Notes: generated by a model not told the origin, from the letters alone. 39,947 bases of DNA from Lachnospiraceae bacterium (GCA_024404495.1 JAKSPT010000024.1:1-39947), one strand, 5' to 3'; shown: positions 22,191-31,412, numbered from the stretch's first letter. Program-made: numbers and translations.

Positions 22191-23567
22191 TTATTTCAGT
22201 ATTTCGCTTTTCAGCCACGTGATCTGCTTTTCCACCGAGGAGACCGAGGTGCCGCCCTCGCTGACGCGTCTGCGGACGCAGGCGTCGAGGTCGATCGCGT
22301 CGAAGACGTCTTCCCCGAACAGGTCGGAGAAGGATCGGTAATCGGCAAGCGTCATCGTTTCGAGGACGAGGTCGTTCTTCTGGCAGAAGGCGACGATCTG
22401 ACCGGAGATCTTATAGGCGGTGCGGAAAGGGAGACCCTTTCCGACGAGGTAGTCCGCGAGGTCGGTCGCGTTGATGAATCCGGTCTGCGCCGCTTTTCTC
22501 ATCCTTTCGGGATGCGCGGTCATTCCGGCGATCATCGGCGCGAAGACGTCGAGGCACTTTTTCACGGTGTCGCAGGCGTCGAATACGCTCTCCTTGTCCT
22601 CCTGCATATCCTTGTTATAGGCGAGGGGGATGCCCTTCATCACGGTGAGCAGCGCCACAAGGTCGCCGTAGACCCGTCCGGTCTTGCCGCGCACGAGCTC
22701 CGCCATATCGGGGTTCTTTTTCTGCGGCATGATCGAGGAGCCGGTCGTGAAGGCGTCCGAAAGGGTGATGAAGCCGAATTCGGAGCTCGACCAGAGGATG
22801 ATCTCCTCCGAGAAGCGGGAGAGGTGGACCATGATCAGCGAGAGCGCCGAAAGCAGCTCGATTACGAAATCACGGTCGGAAACGCCGTCGAGGGAATTGA
22901 GGCAGATCCCGTCAAAATCCATCAGGGACGCCTCAAAACGCCTGTCGGTGGGATAGGTCGTGCCGGCGAGGGCGGCACTGCCGATCGGTGAGATATTGAG
23001 ACGCTTTCTTGCGTCCGCAAGCCTTCCGAGGTCGCGGGTCAGCATCATCGCGTAGGCACAGAGGATATGACCGAAGACGACGGGCTGCGCGCGCTGAAGG
23101 TGGGTATAACCGGGCATGATCGCTTCCTTGTATTCCTCTGCCTTCTCTGTGACCGAGGCGATGAGGGCGGTCACCTTTTCGGTGATCGCGTCGGTCTCGT
23201 CGCGGAGGTACAGACGGAGGTCAAGGGCGACCTGGTCGTTGCGGCTTCTCGCGGTATGGAGCTTTTTGCCGGTATCGCCGACGCGCGCGGTCAGCTCCGC
23301 CTCCACGAAGGAGTGGATGTCTTCCGCTTTCATGTCGATCGCGAGCGCGCCGCTTTTCAGGTCGGAAAGGATACCCTTCAGACCGTCTGTCAGCACGTCC
23401 GCTTCCTCCGGCGTGATGATCCCCTGCTTCCCGAGCATCGCGGCGTGGGCGATACTGCCCGTGATATCCTGCACCGCCATGCGGGAGTCGAAGGAGATGG
23501 ATGAATTGAAGTCGTCCGCGACGGGATCGGTGATCCCGCTTGCGCGGCCTGCCCAGATTTTTTCCAC
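22191..23567 (-). CDS. argH: Argininosuccinate lyase
   Basis: A 458-residue enzyme of the fumarase/aspartase superfamily that splits argininosuccinate into arginine and fumarate. The signature GSSIMPQKKNPDMAE, the flexible catalytic-Ser loop of the family, is intact. The TARSRNDQVALDLRLY and GYTHLQRAQPV blocks match ASL. The length is normal. It lies 20 bp downstream of argG and 15 bp before argF in one transcript. Confidence 0.96.
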   Translation of the reverse strand: MEKIWAGRASGITDPVADDFNSSISFDSRMAVQDITGSIAHAAMLGKQGIITPEEADVLTDGLKGILSDLKSGALAIDMKAEDIHSFVEAELTARVGDTGKKLHTARSRNDQVALDLRLYLRDETDAITEKVTALIASVTEKAEEYKEAIMPGYTHLQRAQPVVFGHILCAYAMMLTRDLGRLADARKRLNISPIGSAALAGTTYPTDRRFEASLMDFDGICLNSLDGVSDRDFVIELLSALSLIMVHLSRFSEEIILWSSSEFGFITLSDAFTTGSSIMPQKKNPDMAELVRGKTGRVYGDLVALLTVMKGIPLAYNKDMQEDKESVFDACDTVKKCLDVFAPMIAGMTAHPERMRKAAQTGFINATDLADYLVGKGLPFRTAYKISGQIVAFCQKNDLVLETMTLADYRSFSDLFGEDVFDAIDLDACVRRRVSEGGTSVSSVEKQITWLKSEILK

Positions 23568-23587
23568 GGTATGACCCTTTCCTGCGA

Positions 23588-24814
23588 TTACTTGCTGTTC
23601 TTCTTCATCACGGTCGCCTGCACCTTGGTGGGCAGACCGAAGAGGTTGATGAAGCCGGTGGCGTTCGCCTGATTGTAGACGTGGTCAACGCCGAAGGTGG
23701 CGAGTTCTTCGGAATAGAGGGCGTAATCGGACCAGACGCCCGCCTTGATCATATTGCCCTTATAGAGCTTGATGCGGACCTTACCGGTGACGTAACGCTG
23801 GGTGGATTCGACGAAGGCGGAAAGCGCTTCGCGCAGGGGAGTGAACCACTGACCGTTGTAAACGAGCTCCGCGAAGCAGACCGAAAGCTCCTGCTTCTTA
23901 TGGGCGGTCATCTTGTCGAGGGTCATGGTTTCGAGATAGTTGTGCGCGAAGTAGAGGATGGCTCCGCCGGGAGTTTCGTAAACGCCGCGGCACTTCATGC
24001 CGACCAGACGGTTCTCGACGATATCGAGCAGACCGATACCGTTCTCGCCGCCGAGCTTGTTGAGGGCGAGGACGATTTCCTTTGCGGACATCTTTTCGCC
24101 GTTGAGCGCGGTGGGAACGCCCTGAACGAACTCAAGGTCGATATAGGTGGGCTTATCGGGCGCGTCGATCGGGGAAACGCCCATTTCAAGGAAGCCCTTC
24201 TTTTCGTACTGCGGCTCGTTGCCCGCGTCCTCGAGGTCGAGACCCTCGTGGGAAAGGTGCCACAGGTTCTTGTCCTTGGAGTAGTTGGTCTCACGGGTGA
24301 TCTTCAGGGGGATATCGTGTGCCTCGGCGTAGTCGATCTCCTCCTCACGGGACTTGATGGACCATTCACGCCACGGCGCGATGATCGTCATATCGGGGCA
24401 GAAATGCTTGACGGCAAGCTCGAAGCGGACCTGGTCGTTGCCCTTGCCGGTGCAGCCGTGCGCGATGGCGTCGGCGCCCTCGGCGATCGCGATCTCGCAG
24501 AGTCTCTTTGCAATGACGGGACGCGCGAAGGAGGTGCCGAGCATATATTCCTCGTACAGAGCGCCTGCCTGCACGGTGGGGATGATGAAGTCGTCGACGA
24601 ATTCGTCGGTGAGGTCTTCGATATAGAGCTTGGAGGCGCCGGTCTTCAGCGCTTTCTCCTCGAGCCCGTCGAGCTCGTCGCCCTGACCGACGTTGGCGGA
24701 GACGGCGATGACCTCGCAGTTATTGTAGTTTTCCTTCAGCCACGGGATGATGATAGAGGTGTCAAGACCTCCGGAATACGCAAGTACGACTTTCTTGATG
24801 TCTTTCTTTTCCAT
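23588..24814 (-). CDS. argG: Argininosuccinate synthase
   Basis: A 408-residue ATP-dependent ligase joining citrulline and aspartate. The N-terminal PP-loop is [10 protein letters not shown] (residues 11-20); the citrulline/aspartate-binding blocks [11 protein letters not shown] and [14 protein letters not shown] are present. The start at 24814 is set by AAGGAGA six to nine bases upstream and by the family N-terminus [16 protein letters not shown]; longer in-frame readings would overlap the promoter. First gene of argG-argH-argF, which runs from a consensus sigma-A promoter. The genes for ornithine synthesis (argC, J, B, D) are not in the window. Confidence 0.97.
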   Translation of the reverse strand: MEKKDIKKVVLAYSGGLDTSIIIPWLKENYNNCEVIAVSANVGQGDELDGLEEKALKTGASKLYIEDLTDEFVDDFIIPTVQAGALYEEYMLGTSFARPVIAKRLCEIAIAEGADAIAHGCTGKGNDQVRFELAVKHFCPDMTIIAPWREWSIKSREEEIDYAEAHDIPLKITRETNYSKDKNLWHLSHEGLDLEDAGNEPQYEKKGFLEMGVSPIDAPDKPTYIDLEFVQGVPTALNGEKMSAKEIVLALNKLGGENGIGLLDIVENRLVGMKCRGVYETPGGAILYFAHNYLETMTLDKMTAHKKQELSVCFAELVYNGQWFTPLREALSAFVESTQRYVTGKVRIKLYKGNMIKAGVWSDYALYSEELATFGVDHVYNQANATGFINLFGLPTKVQATVMKKNSK

Positions 24815-24857
24815 GACGGATCTCCTTTTGATAAGAACTTTTTTGAAGAATAAAGAG

Positions 24858-24886
24858 ATTATACAACGATTCCGACCGTTTGTCAA
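24858..24886 (-). promoter_or_regulatory. Consensus sigma-A promoter of argGHF
   Basis: On the minus strand TTGACA (24881-24886), exactly 17 bases, then TATAAT (24858-24863): a perfect consensus. The start codon is 43 bases downstream of the -10. Such a strong promoter on a biosynthetic operon suggests that repression does the regulating. Confidence 0.92.
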
Positions 24887-24943
24887 TAGAATAATGAAAT
24901 TATCATCCGTCATTTTGCATAAAAAACGGGATTATACAGTACA

Positions 24944-24959
24944 TGAATGAATATATTCA
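24944..24959. promoter_or_regulatory. Possible ArgR/AhrC operator
   Basis: TGAATGAATATATTCA contains TGAAT and ATTCA half-sites of the ARG-box kind, but the spacing (two or six bases instead of four) is off consensus. It lies about 60 bases upstream of the argG -35 and 70 upstream of the DHHW-operon -35. Low confidence. Confidence 0.25.
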
Positions 24960-25029
24960 CTTCACAACGCATATACGGGCGGGAAACGGATTGTTTACAA
25001 AAAGAAGAAAAAGATTGTGCCTTTTTGTG

Positions 25030-25058
25030 TTGACTTAAATGCCGTTTGTCTGTATAAT
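25030..25058 (+). promoter_or_regulatory. Sigma-A promoter of the DHHW-MBOAT-ACP-FkbH operon
   Basis: TTGACT (25030-25035), 17 bases, TATAAT (25053-25058). The first start codon follows at 25102. It is divergent from the argGHF promoter. Confidence 0.9.
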
Positions 25059-25101
25059 ATATCTGTATGATTATGTTCAGAATTCCCGGAGGCTTTTTGA
25101 A

Positions 25102-26757
25102 ATGGCAGACGAAATGACACCGAAAAAGAAAAGGAGATTCGCGTTCGGCAGGGTGAACGTCCTCGTGACGGGGCTTGCCGCCGCTTTTATCGCGCTTTTC
25201 CTTCTGATCGCGAAACGCCCGGAGATCTCCGAGCTGGAAAAGAGAAGGCTCGCCGCGTTTCCCGAGTTTTCGGTGAAAACGCTGTTCAACGGTGAGTTCG
25301 CGTCGGGGCTGCACGAATGGTACGTCGATACCGTCCCGAACCGCGACGGACTGCAGCTTATCGGCGCCGATATCCTCGCCCTGCGCGGCTTCCATCCCGA
25401 AGAGGGCGTCATCCACGGCTACGTTCCCCGCAGCGAAGAAACGCAGTACGTCCCCTCGACCGATCCGGTCACCGATCCGCCCGAAACGGAGCCCGTCACC
25501 GAGCCGGAAACCGAAGCAGAGACCCTTCCCGAGGGGGAAACGGCGCCCGTAACCGAGCCCTCCTCCGAGCCTGTGACGGAACCCGTTACCGAACCCGTTA
25601 CCGAGCCGGTCATTATTCCCGAAACGGAAGAGATCATCGACCGCGACAAGCTGCCCGATGAGGACGAGGGACTGCAGAACGGCATCCTCGTTTACAAAAA
25701 GCGCGCGATCAACTTCTACGGCGGCTCCCTCTACTACGCCGACCGCTACGTGAACGCGCTCGAACGCTTCTACAACGACCTCGGCGGCAAGGTCAACGTG
25801 TGGTCGATGACGGCACCGACCGGCGTTTCCTACTATCTCCCCGATAAATACGCCGGCTATACGCAGAATCAGAAGGAGCACGTCGATTATATCGCGGGCA
25901 AGCTGAACCACGCGAAGAACGTCGACGTTTACGGCGCGCTTGACAGACACAAGAACGAGGATATATATTTCCGCACCGACCACCATTGGGCACCGCTCGG
26001 CGCGTACTACGCGGCGCAGGAATTCGCGAAGACTGCGGGCGTTCCCTTTGCTCCTCTCTCGCAGATGCAGGAGTGCGTGATCCCGAACTACGTCGGCTCG
26101 ATGTATATGTACACCAATTACGACCCGACGCTGAAAAAATATCCGGACGATATCGTCTACCACAAGCCGAAAAACAATTACGAGTGCTGGTTCTACGACA
26201 CCAACATTCAGAACGGCTATCAGACGAGCTATTTCCGCAACGACAACACCTACTGCGTCTTCATCGGTACCGACCTGACGATGGTGCACCTCAAGACCGA
26301 CGTGAAGAACGGCAGGAAGCTGATGATCATCAAGGACAGCTACGGCAACGCGCTCGCGCCCTATCTCGTCAACTCCTTTGAGGAGATCTGGGTCGTGGAT
26401 ATGCGCTATCTGAACGTCAATCCGGTCAAGATCATGAAGGAATACGGTACGACCGACCTTCTCTTCTGCACCAATCTGTTCTCCTGCTGCAGCGACGTCG
26501 AGCAGTATATCGACTATATCCGCTCGATCCCCTACACGCTGAACCTTCCCGAAACCGAGCCCGTTACGGAGCCGGTGACCGAACCGGTCACCGAGCCCGT
26601 CACCGAGCCGATTACCGAGCCGATTACCGAGCCTGTCACCGAATCTGTCACCGAACCCGTGACCGAGGGTCCCGGACCCGATCCGGACGAGACCGATCCC
26701 GGGGAGGACGAGACCTCCGGAGACGCGGAGGAAACGGAAGGAGGAGAGGAAGCATGA
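25102..26757 (+). CDS. DHHW-family exported protein (AlgX/AlgJ/DltD-like role)
   Basis: A 551-residue protein anchored by one N-terminal helix (residues about 19-39, VLVTGLAAAFIALFLLIA) with the rest outside. The motif DHHW at residues 293-296, in FRTDHHWAPLGAYYAA, defines the DHHW family of SGNH-like proteins that act with MBOAT O-acyltransferases on exported polysaccharides. KDSYGNALAPYL supplies the probable Ser of the SGNH-like site. Two Thr-Glu-Pro-Val repeat blocks interrupt the fold: near residues 118-175, and 484 to the C-terminus, ending in an acidic tail. GGAGG lies nine bases before the start at 25102. The stop overlaps the MBOAT start by four bases (ATGA), so the two are translationally coupled. 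Expected role: final acyl transfer to, or presentation of, an extracellular glycan. Confidence 0.87.
   Translation: MADEMTPKKKRRFAFGRVNVLVTGLAAAFIALFLLIAKRPEISELEKRRLAAFPEFSVKTLFNGEFASGLHEWYVDTVPNRDGLQLIGADILALRGFHPEEGVIHGYVPRSEETQYVPSTDPVTDPPETEPVTEPETEAETLPEGETAPVTEPSSEPVTEPVTEPVTEPVIIPETEEIIDRDKLPDEDEGLQNGILVYKKRAINFYGGSLYYADRYVNALERFYNDLGGKVNVWSMTAPTGVSYYLPDKYAGYTQNQKEHVDYIAGKLNHAKNVDVYGALDRHKNEDIYFRTDHHWAPLGAYYAAQEFAKTAGVPFAPLSQMQECVIPNYVGSMYMYTNYDPTLKKYPDDIVYHKPKNNYECWFYDTNIQNGYQTSYFRNDNTYCVFIGTDLTMVHLKTDVKNGRKLMIIKDSYGNALAPYLVNSFEEIWVVDMRYLNVNPVKIMKEYGTTDLLFCTNLFSCCSDVEQYIDYIRSIPYTLNLPETEPVTEPVTEPVTEPVTEPITEPITEPVTESVTEPVTEGPGPDPDETDPGEDETSGDAEETEGGEEA
26554..26667 (+). repeat. In-frame 12-bp coding repeats (Thr-Glu-Pro-Val/Ile)
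   Basis: About nine and a half units encoding T-E-P-V or T-E-P-I near the C-terminus of the DHHW protein. Third-position changes show that the units have drifted, but the tract could still change length by slippage. A shorter block lies at about 25576-25611. Confidence 0.85.
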
Positions 26758-28157
26758 TCTTTTCCGACCTTTTCTTCCTTTATCTCTTCCTGCCCCTCTG
26801 CCTGATCTGCTACTATGTGACGAAGAACCCGCGCTTCCGCAACGCGGTGCTGATCGTCTTCTCACTGATCTTCTACGCCTTCGGCGAGCCGAAATGGATC
26901 CTGCTCCTGCTCTTTATCTCGGTAAACGACTTCTTCCTTGCCAAGGGCATCGCGAAATACCGGGGAAAGACGGCGGGCAAGGTGCTCCTCGGCGCGGGGC
27001 TGATCTTCGATATCGTTCTGCTCCTCTTCTTCAAGTTCAGCGGACCGATCCTCGGCTTTACCGATAAGCTTTTCGGCGCCTCGACCGACGCGAGCAATTT
27101 TCTTCTTCCGGTCGGACTTTCCTTCTTCCTCTTCAAGTCGATCTCGTATCTGCTCGACGTGACGTGGGAAAAGGTCGAACCCGAAAAGAACTATTTCCGT
27201 TATCTTCTGTATATCTCGCTCTTCACGCAGGTGGTCGCCGGACCGATCGTCCGCTACGCCGACGTGGAGACCGAGCTGCTTGACCGCTCCGCGACCTCCG
27301 AGGATCTGAATCAGGGGGTCAACCGCATCGTCGCCGGTCTCGCGAAAAAGGTCATCATCGCCGACAACCTGCTCCCCGCCGCCGACGATCTGCTCGGGGA
27401 AGCGCTCCCCGACACCGCCGTGGTCGGCGTGTGGCTCGGCGTTCTGTTCTATACGCTCTACGTTTTCTACGATTTTGCCGGATATTCCGATATGGCGATC
27501 GGTATTTCCCGCCTCTTCGGCTTCCACATCAAGGAAAACTTCAATTATCCCTTCGTCTGCCGCACGATCGCCGAGTTCTGGCAGCGCTGGCATATCTCCC
27601 TCGGCAGCTTCTTCCGCGATTATCTGCTCTATGTCCCGATCTTCGGCGAGCCGAGAAAGTACGCGGGGCTCTTCCTCGTGTGGTTCTCGACCGGTCTCTG
27701 GCACGGCTCCCACTGGAACTATATCATCTGGGGTCTGTACTTCGGCGTGTTCATCCTGATCGAAACGCTGATCGGCAAAAAGAAGCTGAAAAAGGTCCCG
27801 ACGTGGATCATGCATATCTATACCAAGCTCGTTCTGATCCTCGGCTTCGGTATCTTCCGCTTTGAAAAGCTCTCCGATCTCGGTCTCTTCTTCAAGGGGC
27901 TGGTCGGTCTGAACGGCAACGGATTCATCGACGAATTCGCCAAGAGCGCGTTCATCCAGAACGCCGTCCTGCTCGCACTCGGCATCCTCTTCTGCTTCCC
28001 GATCGTGCCGAAGCTGCAGGAAAAGTGCATGGAAAACGAAAAGCTCCGCCCGGTCTGCGGGACGCTGACGATCGTACTCAACGCCGTCCTGCTGATCGCG
28101 TGCAGCATCCTTCTGGTCAACGCCTCCTCGCATCCCTTCCTCTACGCCAATTACTGA
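26754..28157 (+). CDS. MBOAT O-acyltransferase (AlgI/DltB family)
   Basis: A 467-residue multi-pass membrane protein of the MBOAT superfamily, which moves acyl groups from a cytoplasmic thioester donor to an extracellular acceptor. The family block EFWQRWHISLGSFFRDYLLYVP is followed by STGLWHGSHWNYIIWGLYFG with the catalytic His at residue 317. The N-terminal FSLIFYAFGEPKWILLLL and VGLSFFLFKSISYLLDV match AlgI-type proteins. The ATG lies inside the stop region of the DHHW gene, and the ACP gene follows 24 bp on. In DltB the donor is D-Ala on DltC; here the neighbouring ACP is the likely donor. The acyl group is not given by this sequence. Confidence 0.93.
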   Translation: MIFSDLFFLYLFLPLCLICYYVTKNPRFRNAVLIVFSLIFYAFGEPKWILLLLFISVNDFFLAKGIAKYRGKTAGKVLLGAGLIFDIVLLLFFKFSGPILGFTDKLFGASTDASNFLLPVGLSFFLFKSISYLLDVTWEKVEPEKNYFRYLLYISLFTQVVAGPIVRYADVETELLDRSATSEDLNQGVNRIVAGLAKKVIIADNLLPAADDLLGEALPDTAVVGVWLGVLFYTLYVFYDFAGYSDMAIGISRLFGFHIKENFNYPFVCRTIAEFWQRWHISLGSFFRDYLLYVPIFGEPRKYAGLFLVWFSTGLWHGSHWNYIIWGLYFGVFILIETLIGKKKLKKVPTWIMHIYTKLVLILGFGIFRFEKLSDLGLFFKGLVGLNGNGFIDEFAKSAFIQNAVLLALGILFCFPIVPKLQEKCMENEKLRPVCGTLTIVLNAVLLIACSILLVNASSHPFLYANY

Positions 28158-28181
28158 TTTCCGAAAAGGAGTTTTATCATT

Positions 28182-28421
28182 ATGACAAGAACCGCTGTTT
28201 ACGAAAAACTGAACAAAGTCTTCCGCGACGTGTTTGACGACGATTCGATCACCGTGAACGACGCCACCACCGCGAACGATATCGAGGACTGGGACAGCCT
28301 CGAGCACATCAACCTGATGACCTCCGTGCAGAAGGCGTTCAAGGTCAAGCTGACGATGGGTGAGATCTCCGGTCTGAAAAACGTCGGCGAGCTCGTCGAT
28401 ATTCTGGAAAAACGCGCATGA
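28182..28421 (+). CDS. Acyl carrier protein dedicated to the MBOAT system
   Basis: A 79-residue acidic carrier protein. The phosphopantetheine site is Ser39 in DWDSLEHINL, close to the D-S-L consensus but with Trp before Asp-Ser, as in DltC-like and specialised ACPs rather than the G-A-D-S-L of fatty-acid ACP. The ribosome binding site is AAAAGGAG. Its stop overlaps the FkbH start by four bases, a strong sign that the two proteins work together: FkbH-type enzymes load an acyl unit on such a carrier. Confidence 0.93.
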   Translation: MTRTAVYEKLNKVFRDVFDDDSITVNDATTANDIEDWDSLEHINLMTSVQKAFKVKLTMGEISGLKNVGELVDILEKRA

Positions 28422-30163
28422 TCCCGTCCTTCAACGAACTGAAAAAGGCGGCAAAGCAGAGCGGGGAAGGGATGAAGACCATCCGCTTTGCCGTCGTGGG
28501 CGACTGCGCGACGCAGCACGTCAGCACGGCGCTCCGCGGATACGCGCATACCGTGGGGTATCATTTCGATCTGTTCGACGCCGATTACAATCAGCTCGAC
28601 GCGCAGACGATGGACCCGGGCTCCGAGCTTTACGCCCATTCCCCCGCCTTCACCCTTCTTTATAACTGCACCGAAAAGCTGTACGAAAGCTACGCCGCTC
28701 TCCCGATGGAGGGAAGGGGCGATTTTGCCGAGCGCGCCTACGCCGCGATCGCGGGCAGATGGGAGCGCATCTCCTCGGTCATTTCCACCCGCATCCTCCA
28801 GACCAACTTCCCGGAGGAGGACGACCGCGTTTTCGGTTCCTACGCCTTCAAGGTGCCCGGCGCCTTCATCAATCAGGTGAGAAAGCTGAACGTGCTTCTC
28901 GCCGAGGGCGCGCAGAGCCATAAAAACGTCTTCATCGCCGACGCAGCGGGGCTCCGGAACGAGCTCGGCAGGGAAGGCTTTTCCGATCCCGGTCTGTATT
29001 ATCTCGCCAAGCTGCCGATGAAGACCGACGCGCTTCCGTATTTTGCGAAAGCGGTGCTCGATACGGTCAGCGCCGCCGAGGGAAGATTCCGCAAGTGCGC
29101 CGTACTCGACCTTGACAACACCCTTTGGGGCGGGGTCATCGGAGACGACGGACTCGAGGGGATCGCGATCGGCGAGCTCGGGACCGGGCACGCCTTCACC
29201 GACCTTCAGCGCTGGCTGAAGGAGCTGCGCGAGCGGGGCGTGATCCTCGCGGTGTGCAGCAAAAACAACGAAGATACGGCAAAGGAACCCTTCGAGAAGC
29301 ATCCCGAAATGGTCCTGCACCTTTCGGATATCTCGATGTTCGTCGCCAACTGGGAAGACAAGGCGACAAACATCCGCCGCATCCAATCCACTCTCAATAT
29401 CGGGATGGACAGCATGGTCTTCCTCGACGACAACCCCTTCGAGCGGAATCTCGTCCGATCCCTGATCCCCGAGATCACCGTTCCCGAGCTGCCGGAGGAC
29501 CCGGCGGAATACCTCTCGTATCTGCGCTCGCTCAACCTCTTCGAGACCGCGTCCTATTCGGGCGAGGACCGGGAGCGGACGGCACAGTATCAGGCGGAGA
29601 TCGGCAGAGCGGCGCTGATGGATCAGTTCGCCGACTTTGACGACTATCTGAAGAGCCTTGAAATGATCGCAAAAGCCGCTCCGTTCGATAAATTCAGCTA
29701 TCCGCGCGTCTCACAGCTCACGCAGCGCTCGAACCAGTTCAATCTGCGTACCGTGCGCTATACCGAGGCGGAGATCGAAGAAATCGCGGAGAGCGATAAG
29801 TACCTGACCCTCTATTTCACCCTGCGCGACAAATTCGGCGATCACGGGCTGATCAGCGTCGTGATCCTCGAAAAGCGGGAAAACAAAACGCTCTTCATCC
29901 ACGAATGGCTGATGAGCTGCCGCGTGCTCAAGCGCGGGATGGAGGAATTCATCGTCAATACCATTCTGGAAACCGCCGCGGAGCACGGCTTTGAGACCGT
30001 GACCGGCGAATATCTGAAAACGCCGAAAAACGCGATGGTGAAGGATATTTATTCCCGCCTTGGCTTCACGCTGACCGGGGAGGACGGGGAAAACCGGACC
30101 TATACCGCCTCCGTTTCCTCCTTCACGCCGAACAAGACGCTGATCGCGAGAGAAATCAACTGA
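28418..30163 (+). CDS. FkbH-like HAD-IIIC family protein (ACP loading enzyme)
   Basis: A 581-residue three-part protein. Residues about 20-200 contain VVGDCATQHVSTALRG, an SGNH-like opening. The HAD core begins with CAVLDLDNTLWGGVIGDDG (Asp231 and Asp233 are the catalytic pair) and continues with GVILAVCSKNN and FLDDNPFERN. The C-terminal part after residue 400 (SYPRVSQLTQRSNQFNLRT and YSRLGF near the end) is GNAT-like. This is the FkbH layout. In polyketide and tetronate pathways FkbH takes a glyceryl unit from 1,3-bisphosphoglycerate, removes phosphate and loads it on an ACP. Its overlap with the ACP gene supports the same reaction here; a different short acyl unit remains possible. Transcribed with the MBOAT and DHHW genes. 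Confidence 0.88.
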   Translation: MIPSFNELKKAAKQSGEGMKTIRFAVVGDCATQHVSTALRGYAHTVGYHFDLFDADYNQLDAQTMDPGSELYAHSPAFTLLYNCTEKLYESYAALPMEGRGDFAERAYAAIAGRWERISSVISTRILQTNFPEEDDRVFGSYAFKVPGAFINQVRKLNVLLAEGAQSHKNVFIADAAGLRNELGREGFSDPGLYYLAKLPMKTDALPYFAKAVLDTVSAAEGRFRKCAVLDLDNTLWGGVIGDDGLEGIAIGELGTGHAFTDLQRWLKELRERGVILAVCSKNNEDTAKEPFEKHPEMVLHLSDISMFVANWEDKATNIRRIQSTLNIGMDSMVFLDDNPFERNLVRSLIPEITVPELPEDPAEYLSYLRSLNLFETASYSGEDRERTAQYQAEIGRAALMDQFADFDDYLKSLEMIAKAAPFDKFSYPRVSQLTQRSNQFNLRTVRYTEAEIEEIAESDKYLTLYFTLRDKFGDHGLISVVILEKRENKTLFIHEWLMSCRVLKRGMEEFIVNTILETAAEHGFETVTGEYLKTPKNAMVKDIYSRLGFTLTGEDGENRTYTASVSSFTPNKTLIAREIN

Positions 30164-30176
30164 CAGGAGACAATTC

Positions 30177-30677
30177 ATGAACGACGAACTGACGCAGATA
30201 GACATCGATCAGATGAAAAAAGAGATCGAGGAGCGCAGAAAGAAGATCCCCGAGCTTCGGGAAGAGATCCGCCGCACCCGCGAGTACGGCGACCTTTCGG
30301 AGAACGACGAATACCGCTCCGCGAAGAGAGAATACAACAAGAACAACAGCCGCATCCGCTACCTTGAGAGCATGATCAATACCGCGGTCATCATCACCAC
30401 CGATTCCAAAGAGGACGAGGTCGGTCTTTTCGACACCGTGAAGATCTATTATCCCGAGGACGACGAGGAAGCGACCGTCCGCATCGTCACCACCCTCCGC
30501 AACGACGTCACGACCGACAATATCTCGAAGGAATCCCCCTTCGGCAAGGCGCTCCTCGGCGCGAAGGTCGGTCAGACCGTGACCGTTCAGGTCAACGAAA
30601 AGTTCAGCTATCCCGTGAGGGTGCTTGAGATCACCAAGGGAGAGGACGACCCCGATCTTCCGATCTCTTCGTTCTGA
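30177..30677 (+). CDS. greA: Transcription elongation factor GreA
   Basis: A 166-residue GreA: N-terminal antiparallel coiled coil (residues 9-75) with the tip motif GDLSENDEY (residues 38-46; Asp39 and Glu42 are the catalytic acids that stimulate RNA cleavage by stalled polymerase), then a C-terminal FKBP-like domain with SPFGKALLGAKVGQTVTV. The linker is slightly longer and more acidic than usual. CAGGAGA lies upstream, 13 bp after the FkbH gene. Its presence in this operon is probably incidental co-transcription. Confidence 0.95.
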   Translation: MNDELTQIDIDQMKKEIEERRKKIPELREEIRRTREYGDLSENDEYRSAKREYNKNNSRIRYLESMINTAVIITTDSKEDEVGLFDTVKIYYPEDDEEATVRIVTTLRNDVTTDNISKESPFGKALLGAKVGQTVTVQVNEKFSYPVRVLEITKGEDDPDLPISSF

Positions 30678-30689
30678 AAGAGGCAGACG

Positions 30690-31412
30690 ATGAAGCTTTT
30701 TATCATCCGTCACGGCGATCCCGATTACGCGCACGATACCCTGACCGAGCGCGGCTGGGAAGAGGCAAGGCTGCTCGGCGAGCGGCTGATGAAGGAAAAC
30801 ATTACGAAGGTCTTCTGCTCTCCGCTCGGCAGGGCGCAGGCGACCGCGAAGCCCTTTCTCGAAGCGTCGGGAATGCGCGCCGACACGCGCGATTTCTTAC
30901 GCGAGTTTCCCCGTCCGATCATCGAGCCGCTTCCCGCGCTCGGTCTCGGCGAAGAGGAGAGAAGGACCTGCCCGTGGGATATGAGCCCCGCCGTTTTCAC
31001 GGCGTTCGCCGATACGCTGACCGATCCCGAAAAGTGGGACACCCTTCCGGTCAATACGAAGGGCGGCGTTGACGCCGGCGTGCGCGAGGTGAAGGAAAAA
31101 TGGCTCGGTCTCCTTGCCGAGCTCGGTCTGGAGCGGGACGGTTATTTTTACCGCGTGAAGGAGGGCTTTTCATGGGAGGAGATCGACCGGGAAAACGTCG
31201 CGGTCTTCTGCCACATGGGGCTCGGCTCGCTGCTGCTTTCCGATCTTGCCCACGTCGCGCCTCCGCTTTTCTGGCAGATGTTCCGCGTGATGCCCACCTC
31301 GGTCTCGACCGTGCTGTTCCAGCGCCGTTCGGACGGGACCGTGCAGACCAAGATCTTTTCGCTCGGAGACACGACCCACCTCGCCCCCATCGGGCTGACC
31401 TACCGCGGATGA
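30690..31412 (+). CDS. Histidine phosphatase family protein
   Basis: A 240-residue member of the phosphoglycerate-mutase-like superfamily. The phosphohistidine motif is IIRHGDP (residues 5-11); the second Arg is in CSPLGRAQATA, the acid in DFLREF and the second His in FCHMGLG. It is longer than cobC-type phosphatases because of an insert (residues about 95-150). Substrate cannot be read from the sequence; metabolic phosphatase is more likely than a glycolytic mutase because mutase-specific residues are absent. It lies 12 bp after greA with AAAGAGG upstream. Confidence 0.88.
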   Translation: MKLFIIRHGDPDYAHDTLTERGWEEARLLGERLMKENITKVFCSPLGRAQATAKPFLEASGMRADTRDFLREFPRPIIEPLPALGLGEEERRTCPWDMSPAVFTAFADTLTDPEKWDTLPVNTKGGVDAGVREVKEKWLGLLAELGLERDGYFYRVKEGFSWEEIDRENVAVFCHMGLGSLLLSDLAHVAPPLFWQMFRVMPTSVSTVLFQRRSDGTVQTKIFSLGDTTHLAPIGLTYRG

